Below are positions 1-9,552 of a DNA stretch of 64,000 nt, in pieces. Source of the DNA: Brevundimonas pondensis (GTDB lineage Bacteria > Pseudomonadota > Alphaproteobacteria > Caulobacterales > Caulobacteraceae); contig NZ_CP062006.1 in assembly GCF_017487345.1 (NCBI RefSeq), positions 681,001 through 745,000 on the forward strand, read 5' to 3'. The first letter of the stretch is position 1, and each line of letters starts with the position of its first letter. Made by a program: the position numbers and the translations under genes. The notes below the pieces were generated by a model. The model was given only the letters and a program-made list of their open reading frames with translations, made no database searches and had not been told where the DNA came from.

Positions 1-1
1 C

Positions 2-1714
2 CTGCCGCGCGGCAAGTCGGCCCAGGCCCTCTACATGGCCTTCGCCCAGGCCCGCGAAGGCCATCAGGGCCGCGCCATCGTCCAGATCGGCGCCCGCGAG
101 ATCGAGGTCCTGATCGGTCAGGCGGGGCAGGGGCGTTTCCTGGTCCGCGCCGCGCCCGACGCCGTCCTGCCGGTGCCGCAGACCGCGCCCGTCGTCGCCC
201 CCGCCAAGGTCAGCGGCGAGGCGCGCGCCATGGCCGCCGGCGCGCCCTTCGGGTCCACGGTGATCGCCGGCGACGACCTGTTCGCGGGCAGGGCCGAGGA
301 TTCCAACGCGGCGCTGGCTGTCCTCACCGGCCCCGCCGCCTCGGGCGACGCCGCCTTCGGTCACCTGTTCGATCTGGCGGGCGTGACCGAGGCGAAAACC
401 AAGCTGGCGGCTGGGTCTTCTGGCCCGATCGAGCTGGTGGCGCGCGCCTATCCCGACCGTCACCTGCACCTTTATGTCGCGCCGGAAGGCGACAAGCGCC
501 GCGTCTGGCTGTTCGACGTCTCGTCGCAGAAGTCGATGGAGCTGCAGCTGTCGCAGGCCCAGAAGATGCAGGCCGTGGGCCAGCTGGCCGGCGGCGTGGC
601 GCACGACTTCAACAACCTGCTGACCGCCATCCAGATGCAGCTGTCCGAGCTGCTGGAGCGGCACCCGGTCGGCGATCCCTCCTATGACGGGCTGAACCAG
701 ATCCGCCAGACCGGCATCCGCGCCGCCGATCTGGTGCGCAAGCTGCTGGCCTTCTCGCGCAAGTCCACGGTGCGGCGCGAGCGTCTGGATCTCGGCGAAC
801 TGGTCGGCGAGTTCGCCGTCCTGCTGCGCCGCCTGCTGCGCGAGGACGTGCGTCTGGAGACCGACTACGGCCGCGACATGCCGCTGGTCCTGGCCGACAA
901 GAGCCAGTTGGAGACCGCCGTCATGAACCTGGCGGTCAACGCCCGCGACGCCATGCGCGGCGTGGTCGAGCCGGGCGCGGGCGTCGTCACCATCAAGACC
1001 CGTCGTCTGACCGAGGCTCAGGCCCGCGACATGGGCTGGCGCGAGGCCGCGGGCGAGATCGCCCTGATCGAGGTGTCCGACACTGGCCCCGGCGTGCCGC
1101 CCGAACTGCTGGACAAGATCTTCGAGCCCTTCTTCACCACCAAGGCGGTCAACGAAGGCACCGGCATGGGCCTGGCCACCGTCTACGGCATCGTCCAGCA
1201 GGCGGGCGGCCACATCAGCGTCACCAATATCGACGGGGCCGGCGCCGCCTTCCGCATCTTCCTGCCCGCCGCCTCGGCCGAGGAACTGGTCGCCGCCCCG
1301 GTGGTCGAAAAGGCGGTCAAGGCCGCGCCGCGCGACCTGTCGGGCGCGGGCCGCATCCTGTTCGTCGAGGACGAGGCCGCCGTGCGCGGCATCGCCGCCC
1401 GCCTGCTGCGCCAGCGCGGCTATGAAGTGATCGAGGCCGCCGACGGCGAGGAGGCCCTGATCCTGGCCGAGGAATGGGCCGGTCAGATCGACATGATGAT
1501 CTCCGACGTCATCATGCCGGGCCTGGACGGTCCGTCCCTGCTGCGCAAGGCGCGGCCCTTCCTCGGCGACGCCCCGGTCATGTTCATCTCGGGCTATGCC
1601 GAAAGCGACTTCTCGGACCTGCTGCAGGACGAGACTGGCGTCTCCTTCCTGCCCAAGCCGCTGGACATCAAGACCCTGGCCGAGCGCGTGAAACAGGAAC
1701 TGCACGCGGGCTGA
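2..1714 (+). CDS. cckA: Hybrid sensor histidine kinase CckA, 5' end missing
   Basis: The frame is open to the first base, so the N-terminal membrane and PAS region lies outside the window. The visible part has a PAS-like stretch, then a HisKA domain with phospho-acceptor His in [11 protein letters not shown] (codon at 602-604), an HATPase with the N box [10 protein letters not shown] and DTGPGVPPE, and a C-terminal receiver whose phospho-Asp is in ISDVIMPG (codon 1504-1506). This order and the H-box wording match CckA, the bifunctional kinase/phosphatase that feeds ChpT and then CtrA and CpdR in Caulobacter. ctrA lies about 21 kb downstream. I am confident in the family; the true start cannot be seen. 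Confidence 0.93.
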   Translation: MPRGKSAQALYMAFAQAREGHQGRAIVQIGAREIEVLIGQAGQGRFLVRAAPDAVLPVPQTAPVVAPAKVSGEARAMAAGAPFGSTVIAGDDLFAGRAEDSNAALAVLTGPAASGDAAFGHLFDLAGVTEAKTKLAAGSSGPIELVARAYPDRHLHLYVAPEGDKRRVWLFDVSSQKSMELQLSQAQKMQAVGQLAGGVAHDFNNLLTAIQMQLSELLERHPVGDPSYDGLNQIRQTGIRAADLVRKLLAFSRKSTVRRERLDLGELVGEFAVLLRRLLREDVRLETDYGRDMPLVLADKSQLETAVMNLAVNARDAMRGVVEPGAGVVTIKTRRLTEAQARDMGWREAAGEIALIEVSDTGPGVPPELLDKIFEPFFTTKAVNEGTGMGLATVYGIVQQAGGHISVTNIDGAGAAFRIFLPAASAEELVAAPVVEKAVKAAPRDLSGAGRILFVEDEAAVRGIAARLLRQRGYEVIEAADGEEALILAEEWAGQIDMMISDVIMPGLDGPSLLRKARPFLGDAPVMFISGYAESDFSDLLQDETGVSFLPKPLDIKTLAERVKQELHAG

Positions 1715-1726
1715 TCGGCCTCAATC

Positions 1727-1823
1727 GCCGTCATCCCGGGGCTGCGCAGCAGAACCCGGGACCCAGGCGGCGGATCACCGGCGCGGTCCCGGCTCTTCGC
1801 TATGCTGCGGCCGGGATGACGGC
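1727..1823. repeat. Intergenic inverted-repeat element after cckA
   Basis: A perfect 13-bp inverted repeat (GCCGTCATCCCGG at 1727-1739, CCGGGATGACGGC at 1811-1823) encloses a GC-rich core. Elements with a GTCATCCCGG end are common intergenic palindromes in alphaproteobacteria. It begins 12 bp after the cckA stop and could act as an mRNA 3' stem, but there is no T-run. Its family assignment needs a whole-genome copy count. Confidence 0.6.
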
Positions 1824-1998
1824 AGGGGTTGAGCCGCCGCCGCGAAACGGGCGCATTGGTCAATGCGCAGGTGCGCGAGTTTGCTTTCGGATCGGGCGCC
1901 AACTTCGGAAAACGACCCGTTGCGGCCTTTCGCCTATTCGAGATTGACGCCAACGTATCGTTGGTTGCCAATTTGCTTGGCTTGCCCGTGAGAAGAGT

Positions 1999-2280
1999 AT
2001 GACCGCTACGTCGCTGATCATCCTGGCCTTGGTTGGCGCTATGGGCGCCCTAAGTTCCCGCACTTTTCCAAAAGGAAGCGACCGCCCCCTTCCCCTGTCG
2101 CCAACAACCACGCCGCTTTACATTGGCGCATGCGCGGGAGTGGTGGCGTTCGGAACGCTGGTGTTTCTGGCCATGGCAGGCTTGGGCAGCGTTGTGGTTT
2201 TGATCGTCCTGGCGGCAACCGTTCTTGTGGGGCTGATCTGTGGCTTCGCTCTGAGGCGATTGGCGAACCGACAGGCGTGA
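1999..2280 (+). CDS. Small membrane protein of unknown function
   Basis: This encodes 93 residues with about three hydrophobic segments: residues 4-18, 40-60 and 64-85, followed by a basic tail RRLANRQA. A GAGAAG sequence sits just upstream of the ATG and could be a ribosome binding site. I recognise no family. G+C and codon use look slightly less extreme than in its neighbours. It could be a recently evolved or poorly conserved gene. Confidence 0.45.
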   Translation: MTATSLIILALVGAMGALSSRTFPKGSDRPLPLSPTTTPLYIGACAGVVAFGTLVFLAMAGLGSVVVLIVLAATVLVGLICGFALRRLANRQA

Positions 2281-2363
2281 AAGCTAACGGTGTCAATGTC
2301 CGCATTCCACCCATGACGGACCTTCGACGCCACTGCTTTCGACGCTCAACGCAGCCCTAGCTC

Positions 2364-2552
2364 TCACACCCTCGCGTCGAACGGGCGCGGTTCGGTCCAG
2401 CGGCGCTCGCGGGCGGCCTCATGCAGGGTGTCGGCCAGGTCGAGCAGGTGGTGGCGCTGCAGGCGGGGGATGATCTCCAGCAACTGCAGCCTCAGGGCCT
2501 CGGCTTCGGCGTCGCTCAGCGGCGCCGTTCGGCGGGCGGATCGGGCAGGCAC
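2364..2552 (-). CDS. Small helical protein of unknown function
   Basis: This encodes 62 residues starting at GTG (2552), chosen because GGAGG lies 6 bases upstream. After a basic N-terminus the sequence is a predicted amphipathic helix rich in Leu, Ala, Glu and Arg (LSDAEAEALRLQLLEIIPRL), ending in a short charged tail. No family is recognised. The gene sits between the small membrane protein gene and sodB, on the opposite strand to both. The good ribosome site is the main support. Confidence 0.5.
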   Translation of the reverse strand: MPARSARRTAPLSDAEAEALRLQLLEIIPRLQRHHLLDLADTLHEAARERRWTEPRPFDARV

Positions 2553-2739
2553 GGCGATCCTCCATCAGAGCGCCTAGGGGAGGCGAGGCGACATCTGAAA
2601 ACGGCTGTTTCGCCATTCCGGTTCCCGATCGGCCTTCTCAGCAAAAAACTGAACAAACTCGGCGGTAAAGGCTTGGGTCTTTCGTGCGCCGCCCTAGATA
2701 GGGGCCAGACGAATCAAAACGCCGAAGAGGAAGCTCCCC

Positions 2740-3351
<612 letters not shown>

Positions 3352-3377
3352 AACGCCCGTCTGGCTTGACTCTGGAG

Positions 3378-3405
3378 GGGCGGGCCTTCATAAGCCCGCC
3401 CTTCT
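3378..3405 (+). terminator. Hairpin terminator after sodB
   Basis: An 8-bp GGGCGGGC/GCCCGCCC stem (3378-3385 with 3394-3401) has an 8-base loop and is followed by TTCT. It lies 26 bp after the sodB stop. Confidence 0.65.
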
Positions 3406-3519
3406 CGCATCGGGTTTCGGCCCGAGGCGCGAACTGACTACGGACGATGCGTGGACCGCCGTTGAGATCGCCGCTCCAATCGGGGAGGGGCCGGGCCGCA
3501 TCAGCATGAAGAGTGATCT

Positions 3520-4137
3520 ATGTCGAAGCGCCATAGCGCCAAGTACAAAATCGACCGCGCCATGGGTGAAAACCTGTGGGGCCGCGCCAAGTCGCCGGTC
3601 AACAAGCGTTCGTACGGCCCGGGCCAGCACGGCCAGCGTCGTAAGTCGAAGGTTTCGGACTTCGGCCTGCAGCTGAAGGCCAAGCAGAAGCTCAAGGGCT
3701 ACTACGGCAACATCACCGAGAAGCAATTCTCGGCCATCTACGCCGAAGCCGGCCGCCGCAAGGGCAACACCTCGGAAAACCTGATCGGTCTGCTGGAATC
3801 GCGCCTGGACGCCATCGTCTACCGCGCCAAGTTCGTCCCGACCGTCTGGGCCGCTCGCCAGTTCGTCAGCCACGGCCACGTGACCGTCGACGGCAAGAAG
3901 GTCGACATCGGTTCGTACCGCGTCAAGCCGGGCCAGGTCATCGAGGTCAAGGAAAAGTCGCGCAACATGGCTCTGGTGCTCGAAGCCCAGCAGTCGTCGG
4001 AACGCGATATCCCTGACTACCTGGAGCAGGGTGATCGCGGCTTCTCGATCCGCTACGTCCGCGTTCCGGAGCTGTCGGACGTGCCGTACCCGGTCAAGAT
4101 GGAACCGAACCTGGTCGTCGAATACTACTCGTCCTGA
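3520..4137 (+). CDS. rpsD: 30S ribosomal protein S4
   Basis: This 205-residue primary 16S rRNA-binding protein nucleates assembly of the small subunit body. The N-terminal S4 domain begins [20 protein letters not shown], and the S4 RNA-binding fold follows around residues 95-160 ([29 protein letters not shown]). Length is normal. As in many alphaproteobacteria it is a standalone gene, away from the alpha operon. A strong terminator follows. Confidence 0.97.
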   Translation: MSKRHSAKYKIDRAMGENLWGRAKSPVNKRSYGPGQHGQRRKSKVSDFGLQLKAKQKLKGYYGNITEKQFSAIYAEAGRRKGNTSENLIGLLESRLDAIVYRAKFVPTVWAARQFVSHGHVTVDGKKVDIGSYRVKPGQVIEVKEKSRNMALVLEAQQSSERDIPDYLEQGDRGFSIRYVRVPELSDVPYPVKMEPNLVVEYYSS

Positions 4138-4165
4138 TTTCAGGCGATCGACGATAGAGTTGATG

Positions 4166-4198
4166 GAAGCCCCGGTGCGAACCGGGGCTTCTTTCTTA
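4166..4198 (+). terminator. Rho-independent terminator of rpsD
   Basis: A perfect 11-bp stem (GAAGCCCCGGT at 4166-4176, ACCGGGGCTTC at 4181-4191) with a GCGA tetraloop is followed by TTTCTTATT. Confidence 0.9.
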
Positions 4199-4277
4199 TT
4201 CGGAAGACGTTGTTCCCTTACGGAAGGAAGCGGCGCATTGTGACCGGGCGGGCAGGAGCCCGCCCCGGAAGGCCGAG

Positions 4278-4670
4278 ATGAGACGAACCATCGCCCTTTG
4301 CGCTTTCGCCATGGCGGCTCTGACCGGGGGCTGCGCTAGCGATCCCATGCCGGTCGTCCGCACGGCCGGCATGCCCGGCGAGCTGGAGCCGATCCACGCC
4401 GCCGCCTTCACCCGCGATCTGGCTGTTTTCCGGGTCAGCTCGAACGGCTGCACCGGCAAGGAAGACGTCAAGCCGTTCGTTACTCGTCTGCACGACAGCG
4501 CGGTCATCACCCTGCGCAGGGTGGACGAGGACCGTTGCGCCGAACCGCGGATCGACGGCGTGCAATTGCAGTGGACCTTTGAGGAACTGGGCATCGCTCC
4601 GGGATCATCGGTTACTGTCAATAACCCCTATGTGATCCGTCAAATTGTAAAGTCGAACGAGAATTTGTAA
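4278..4670 (+). CDS. Small lipoprotein, family with SNGCT and WTFEELG motifs
   Basis: This 130-residue protein has a lipoprotein signal ending in the lipobox LTGGC (Cys19), so it should be an acylated periplasmic protein. The mature part has the motif SNGCT near residue 55, an LRRVDEDRC segment with a second Cys, and WTFEELGI...VNNP at the C-terminus. A second gene at 8544-8939 has the same order of motifs and clearly belongs to the same family. I know no function for it. The two conserved Cys could form a disulphide. The ATG follows GGCCGAG. Confidence 0.75.
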   Translation: MRRTIALCAFAMAALTGGCASDPMPVVRTAGMPGELEPIHAAAFTRDLAVFRVSSNGCTGKEDVKPFVTRLHDSAVITLRRVDEDRCAEPRIDGVQLQWTFEELGIAPGSSVTVNNPYVIRQIVKSNENL

Positions 4671-4798
4671 AGTCTAGAGCGCTAGCCTGATCTTCGTTTT
4701 TGTGAACAGGACATGCGTTAACCATATCGAACGACCGGCGCTTAACAAATGTACAGGTAAGGACGCTGTCCCCCTGTCACATTCTCCGTTCGGTTTTC

Positions 4799-7183
4799 AT
4801 GCGTATCGTAGACTGTCTGACCAATGCCCATAACCTGGCCCTGGTCGCCCTGGCCGCCCTGATTTGCGTTCTGGGCAGTTGGATCACAGTAAGCCTGCTG
4901 AAGCGGGTCCGCAGCACGCGGTCCGGAACGCGCGCCGCCTGGGCCTTTCTGGGTGCGGTCGCTGGCGGGGCGACAGTCTGGTGCACCCACTTCGTCGCCA
5001 TGATCGCCTATGAGCCGGGGATTCAGGTCACGTATGAGCCCGGCCTGACGGGACTGTCGTTGTTCGTCGCCATCTGCGGGTGCGGCGCCGCTTTTCTTAC
5101 GGCTTCACTGCGGTTCAACGGATCGGCTCTGGTCGGCGGTGCTCTGTTCGGTCTGACCGTGGCCGGCATGCACTTCATCGGCATGGCGGCCTTCGCCGTC
5201 GACGCCGTCATCCAGTGGTCGAGCGCCTATGTCGCCGTGGCGGTGGCGGGGTCGCTCCTGTTCGGCGCCGCGTCCTTCAAGGCCGAGAAGCTGTCCACAA
5301 CCGCGCGAGGCAGCGGACTGGCGGTTCTGTTGATGGTGCTGGGCATTGTCATTCTGCATTTCACGGCCATGTCGGCCATGACCATTCTGCCCTTTGCTCC
5401 GGTGGAGGGCGCTCTGACGGGCGATGATGCGCGCCAGGCCATCGCGATCGGCGTGGCGGGGGTGGGGTTGCTGGTTCTGGGCGCCGGCGCCGCCAGCTAT
5501 GTGCTGGACACCCAGTCGCGCGGTCAGGCTGAAGCCCGTCTTCAGCACCTCATCGAAGGCGGCGTCGACGGCATGGCTGTCGAGCGCAATGGCGTCATCG
5601 TCGGCGCCAACACCGCCCTGTTGAATATGATCGGCGTCGAGCGTCAGGCCCTGATCGGACAAAGTCTCTCCGTCTGGGCCGAAGACGTGATGCGGTTGTC
5701 GGATGGCGACATGGTGCAGTCGTCGCTGACGACCGCCGGAGATGAGGTTCTGCCGGTCGAACTGGCCGCCAAGCGTGATCACGCCAGTGAAGGCGAAGTC
5801 ATGATCTACGCCGTGCGGGACCTGCGTGCGCGCCAGGCCCAGGAACGCCGCATCGCTCACCTGGCCCGCAACGATAGTCTGACGGGCCTGCCGAACCGCG
5901 CTTCCTTCCTGGAGCGCCTGAATCGCCAGACGACCACGCTCAAGTCGGGCGAGACCCTGGCTCTGTTTTCCCTGGATCTGGACCGGTTCAAGGAGGTCAA
6001 CGATCTATATGGCCATGCGGTGGGCGACCAGTTGCTGTGCCACATATCCGACCATCTGCGTGCGGCGCTGAAGGACGGCGAGTTCGTCGCCCGTCAGGGC
6101 GGGGACGAGTTCGTCGCCATGGCTTCGGTGGCTTCACGCGAAGAGGCTCTGGCTGTCGCTGAACGCCTGCGCGCGGCCGTTGTCCAGCCGGTCACCATCG
6201 ACCACGCGGACCTGTCCTGCGGGGCCAGCATCGGCGTCTCCTTGTGGCCCGAGGATGCTGAACAGCTATCCAGCCTGATCAACAACGCCGACCTGGCCAT
6301 GTATCGCGCCAAGGGCTCGCTGACGGTCGACATCTGCTTCTATGAGGCGGACATGGACCAGGCCGTGCGTGCGCGTCGCCGCGTCACCCAGGCCCTGCGC
6401 GAGGCGCTGGATAACGAACGCTTTGAACTCCACTATCAGGTCCAGGCTTCGGTTCAGACTGGCAAGGCGACGGGCTACGAGGTTCTGTTGCGCTGGAAGG
6501 ACGAAGACGGTCGCTATGTGCCGCCGTCCGACTTCATCCCGGTGGCCGAGGAGACCGGCCTGATCCTGCCCATCGGCGAATGGGTGCTGCGTCAGGCCTG
6601 CAAGCAGGCCGCTGCCTGGGCCGAGTCGCACAAGATCGCGGTCAACCTGTCGCCAATCCAGCTCAGCCACGTCGATCTGCCCGGCCTGGTGCAACAGATC
6701 CTGAAGGAGACGGGGCTGGACGCCTCGCGTCTGGAACTGGAGATCACTGAGACGGCCATGATCAGCGACATGGAACGCACCACCCATGTCCTGCGTCAGT
6801 TGAAGGCCTTGGGCGTCACTATCGCCATGGACGACTTCGGCACCGGCTATTCGTCGCTGTCGACCCTGCGGGCCTTCCCCTTCGACAAGATCAAGCTGGA
6901 CCGGTCCTTCATGACCGAGCTGGACGGCGACGAGCCGCAGTCGCAGGCCATTATCCGCGCCGTCCTGACCATCGGCGAAAGCCTGTCGATCCCGGTCCTC
7001 GCGGAGGGCGTCGAAACCGCTGAGCAGTTGGCCTTCCTGCGGGCTCAGGGATGCAACGAGGTTCAGGGCTATCTGCTGGGCCGGCCCCAGCCGGAGGCCG
7101 ACGCGCTGACCAATGGCGCAGCTCAAATTGCGACACCGCTGTCAGGCGGGGATCAGTCCGCAGAGGCGCGCGCCGCCGCATAA
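4799..7183 (+). CDS. MHYT-PAS-GGDEF-EAL cyclic-di-GMP signalling protein
   Basis: This is 794 residues of membrane sensor plus c-di-GMP turnover domains. Three MHYT motifs (WCTHFVAM, AGMHFIGM, ILHFTAM) lie in the seven-helix N-terminal domain, residues 1-235, thought to sense a gas via a metal. A PAS-like region spans about 250-345, then GGDEF (RQGGDEF, around residue 437) and EAL. The EAL signature reads EVL in GYEVLLRW, but the other phosphodiesterase residues are present: NLSPIQL, ELEITETA, DDFGTGYSSL, LDRSF, LAEGVET. Both activities are thus plausible. Two TTAAC motifs lie 53-81 bp upstream. Its 3' end overlaps the convergent reductase gene by 31 bp. Confidence 0.93.
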   Translation: MRIVDCLTNAHNLALVALAALICVLGSWITVSLLKRVRSTRSGTRAAWAFLGAVAGGATVWCTHFVAMIAYEPGIQVTYEPGLTGLSLFVAICGCGAAFLTASLRFNGSALVGGALFGLTVAGMHFIGMAAFAVDAVIQWSSAYVAVAVAGSLLFGAASFKAEKLSTTARGSGLAVLLMVLGIVILHFTAMSAMTILPFAPVEGALTGDDARQAIAIGVAGVGLLVLGAGAASYVLDTQSRGQAEARLQHLIEGGVDGMAVERNGVIVGANTALLNMIGVERQALIGQSLSVWAEDVMRLSDGDMVQSSLTTAGDEVLPVELAAKRDHASEGEVMIYAVRDLRARQAQERRIAHLARNDSLTGLPNRASFLERLNRQTTTLKSGETLALFSLDLDRFKEVNDLYGHAVGDQLLCHISDHLRAALKDGEFVARQGGDEFVAMASVASREEALAVAERLRAAVVQPVTIDHADLSCGASIGVSLWPEDAEQLSSLINNADLAMYRAKGSLTVDICFYEADMDQAVRARRRVTQALREALDNERFELHYQVQASVQTGKATGYEVLLRWKDEDGRYVPPSDFIPVAEETGLILPIGEWVLRQACKQAAAWAESHKIAVNLSPIQLSHVDLPGLVQQILKETGLDASRLELEITETAMISDMERTTHVLRQLKALGVTIAMDDFGTGYSSLSTLRAFPFDKIKLDRSFMTELDGDEPQSQAIIRAVLTIGESLSIPVLAEGVETAEQLAFLRAQGCNEVQGYLLGRPQPEADALTNGAAQIATPLSGGDQSAEARAAA

Positions 7184-8268
7184 CCAGGCCAGTGCGCGGC
7201 GCCGGCCCGTTCGTACTGGACGGGCAGGCCTTCCGGCTGACCCAGGGCCACGGCGGCGTGGTGGCCCCAGTTGGGGTCGTCCAGCACCGCGCGGGCGACC
7301 GCGATCAGGTCGGCCTTGCCCTCGACCAGCAGGGCTTCCGCCTGTTGTGGGGTGACGATCATGCCTACGGCCATGACGTTGGCCTCGGGGACCGCCGCCT
7401 TGACCGTCTCGGCGAAGGCGATCTGATAGTTGAGCTGATCGCCCGGAATGCGGGCCGTGGCGACATTGCCGCCGCTGGTCAGGTGCAGATAGTCGTAGCC
7501 CATGGCGTGCAGGGCCTGACCGAAGGTTGCGGCCTCGTCCGGCGTAATGCCGCCTTCGGTCCAGTCCGAGCCGTTGAAGCGCGCGCCGAGCGCCTTGGTC
7601 CGGGGCCAGGCGTCGCGCAGAGCCTTCGCCACCCGCAGCGGGAAGCGCATCCGGTTCTCCAGCGCGCCGCCGTATTCGTCGGTTCGCTCATTCGACAGCG
7701 GCGACAGGAACTGGGCCAGCAGATAGCCGTGGGCGGCGTGCAGCTCGACCAGGTCGAACCCGGCCCGGTCGGCGCGTTTCGCTGAATCGACAAAGGCGGC
7801 GACCACCCGGTCCATACCCGCCTGATCCAGGGCTGTCGGCGTGTGCCAGTCGGCCTTGAAGGCCTGGGCTGAGGCGGAAAACGTCTCCCACGCCTTGTCG
7901 GCGGGAGCGGGGCCGCCCCGGTCTATCCACGGCGGATTAGTCGAGGCCTTGCGGCCGGCGTGGGCCAGCTGGACGCCGATGGGCGTGTCGGAATAGGTGC
8001 GGATGTCGCGGATGATCCGGGCGAAGGCGGCTTCCTGTTCGTCGTTCCACAGGCCGGTGTCGGCCCAGGAAATGCGGCCAGCCGCCTCGACCCCGGTCGC
8101 CTCGATCACCACCAGTCCGGCGCCCGACAGGGCCAGGCGGGCGATATGCTGGGCGTGCCAGGGCTGGGGTACGCCGTCCACGGCCGAATACTGGCACATG
8201 GGGGCGACGACGATGCGGTTCTTCAGCGTCAGCGGCCCGACGGCGCGCGGGGTGAACAGCAGGCTCAT
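7153..8268 (-). CDS. NADH:flavin oxidoreductase, old yellow enzyme (YqjM-like)
   Basis: This FMN-dependent ene-reductase has 371 residues. I chose the ATG at 8268 because family members begin MSLLFTP; a longer frame adds 23 atypical residues. Visible are NRIVVAPMCQYSA with the YqjM-class Cys25, GVQLAHAGRK, the substrate-binding H-x-x-H in ELHAAHGYLLAQFLSP, and SNERTDEYGG. The C-terminal phosphate-binding segment is DLIAVARAVLDDPNW. The probable role is reduction of alpha,beta-unsaturated carbonyls or electrophilic xenobiotics; the native substrate is unknown. It is convergent with, and overlaps, the MHYT gene. Confidence 0.92.
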   Translation of the reverse strand: MSLLFTPRAVGPLTLKNRIVVAPMCQYSAVDGVPQPWHAQHIARLALSGAGLVVIEATGVEAAGRISWADTGLWNDEQEAAFARIIRDIRTYSDTPIGVQLAHAGRKASTNPPWIDRGGPAPADKAWETFSASAQAFKADWHTPTALDQAGMDRVVAAFVDSAKRADRAGFDLVELHAAHGYLLAQFLSPLSNERTDEYGGALENRMRFPLRVAKALRDAWPRTKALGARFNGSDWTEGGITPDEAATFGQALHAMGYDYLHLTSGGNVATARIPGDQLNYQIAFAETVKAAVPEANVMAVGMIVTPQQAEALLVEGKADLIAVARAVLDDPNWGHHAAVALGQPEGLPVQYERAGAAHWPGYAAARASAD

Positions 8269-8415
8269 GCAGAGGTCTTTCGATGGTGTCCCGGGGAGGC
8301 GGGTCACAGTAGCTATGACTGTGGCTGTTTCGTTCAAGCCCCGCCTTTCCGATTATTCACGTGATCCGGAACGGCGACGCTGGCAGTTTGCCGCCAGCCA
8401 AGAAGGGGAACACCT

Positions 8416-8544
8416 ATGCGCCGTATCATCATCGCCCTCGCTGTCGCCGCCATCGCCGCGCCTATGCTGTCGGGCTGCATCATCATCGCCAGCGACAAGC
8501 CGACCACCCGCGTCATCCACTCGACCCCGGCCGAGGCCAGCTGA
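8416..8544 (+). CDS. Very small lipoprotein, 42 residues
   Basis: This short gene starts at ATG 8416 after an AGAAGGGGAA site. It encodes a basic start MRRIII, a hydrophobic segment and a lipobox LSGC, with a mature part of only about 23 residues (CIIIASDKPTT...). It is translationally coupled to the next lipoprotein gene: stop TGA and start ATG share one base at 8544. Function unknown. It may be a small envelope lipoprotein or a coupling leader for its neighbour. Confidence 0.65.
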   Translation: MRRIIIALAVAAIAAPMLSGCIIIASDKPTTRVIHSTPAEAS

Positions 8545-8939
8545 TGCGCCAGGCCACCATCAGGGCAGCCGTTGCGGCCGTCGCCCTGCTGCCGCTGCTG
8601 GGCGGCTGCGTCATCTATTCGAACGAGGGCGGGGAAAAGATCACGGTCGCCGCCTCGGACCGCGCATCGGCCCAGACCGAAGCCCTGGAAGCCGTCCGCA
8701 AGGTTGACTTCGACGGCCAGCGCCTGACCGTCGTGGTCGGCTCCAACGGCTGCACCGAGGCGTCCAGCTTCGAGGTCAAGATCAAGGACACGGACCCGGC
8801 CGAGCTTAGCCTGATCCGTCGCGCGCCGGACCTGTGCAAGGCCCTGGTCCGCGAAGGCGTCACCGTCAGCTGGACCTACGCCGAACTGGGCCTGGAAGCG
8901 GGCCAGCCGGTCCGCGTGCTGAACCCGATCAGTTTGTAA
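8544..8939 (+). CDS. Small lipoprotein, paralog of the one at 4278-4670
   Basis: This 131-residue protein has a signal ending in LLGGC. The mature protein contains SNGCT, a LIRRAPDLC segment and WTYAELGLEAG...VLNP, matching the motif order of the protein at 4278. Both conserved Cys are kept. The start overlaps the stop of the 42-residue lipoprotein gene, so the two are co-translated. Function is not known; envelope location is inferred from the lipobox. Confidence 0.75.
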   Translation: MRQATIRAAVAAVALLPLLGGCVIYSNEGGEKITVAASDRASAQTEALEAVRKVDFDGQRLTVVVGSNGCTEASSFEVKIKDTDPAELSLIRRAPDLCKALVREGVTVSWTYAELGLEAGQPVRVLNPISL

Positions 8940-8946
8940 GGAAAAA

Positions 8947-9116
8947 ACCTTCTCCCCTTGAGGGAGAAGGTGGCCCGTCAGGGCCGGATGAGGGGTGTCG
9001 GCGCGACGACCGCCTTATTCCCACTCAGGCGGCGAAGTTTTTATCGGATACGAGGCGCTCACACCCCTCATCCGTCAGGCTTCGCCTGCCACCTTCTCCC
9101 CCAAGGGGAGAAGGAA
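8947..9116. repeat. Compound inverted repeat with terminator-like hairpins
   Basis: Two hairpins, CCTTCTCCC/GGGAGAAGG at 8948-8970 and CCTTCTCCCC/GGGGAGAAGG at 9092-9114, flank a core whose ends GGATGAGGGGTG and CACCCCTCATCC are also inverted. A run of six A at 8942-8947 means the left hairpin can terminate minus-strand transcription from the thioesterase/grxD side. A degraded half-copy lies at 53890-53911, which points to a dispersed element. Confidence 0.65.
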
Positions 9117-9120
9117 GAGC

Positions 9121-9546
9121 CTAGGCCGCAAACGCTCCCAGCATCTCCGTCGGGATGCGGGCGGGGCGCAGGGTGGCGGCGTCGACCAGACACCATTCCG
9201 ACACGCCCTGGGCGCACAGGCGGCCTTCGCCGTCCTCGATGCGGACATAGCGGTTGAAGCGTGGGCCTTGCGGGTCGCCGACCCAGGTGCGGGCGACGAC
9301 GCCCGTCGCGCCCGGCGCGATGGCGCGCAGGTAGTCGATCTCGTGCCGCAGGGCGACCCAGGACCACTTCGCCCGCGTTTCCTCGTCGAAGCGCGCATTC
9401 CAGTGGGCCGTGCCGACGTCCTGCAGCCAGCCGACATAGACCACGTTGTTGACGTGGTTGTTCTCGTCGATGTGTTCCGACCGCACGTCCAGAGGGACGA
9501 CGAAGACCTCGCGGTCTTCACGCGGGGTCAGTTGCGGCCGGGCCAT
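9121..9546 (-). CDS. Acyl-CoA thioesterase, hotdog fold (YbgC/4HBT-like)
   Basis: This is a 141-residue single hotdog domain. The catalytic-helix region reads ENNHVNNVVYVGW, close to the D-x-N-x-H-V-N-N pattern of 4-hydroxybenzoyl-CoA-type and acyl-ACP thioesterases. Further on are the RHEIDYLR and RFNRYVRI strands. It should hydrolyse an acyl-CoA or acyl-ACP; chain length cannot be told. It lies 6 bp after grxD on the same strand and probably shares its transcript, although the roles are not obviously linked. Confidence 0.85.
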   Translation of the reverse strand: MARPQLTPREDREVFVVPLDVRSEHIDENNHVNNVVYVGWLQDVGTAHWNARFDEETRAKWSWVALRHEIDYLRAIAPGATGVVARTWVGDPQGPRFNRYVRIEDGEGRLCAQGVSEWCLVDAATLRPARIPTEMLGAFAA

Positions 9547-9552
9547 CCGGTC

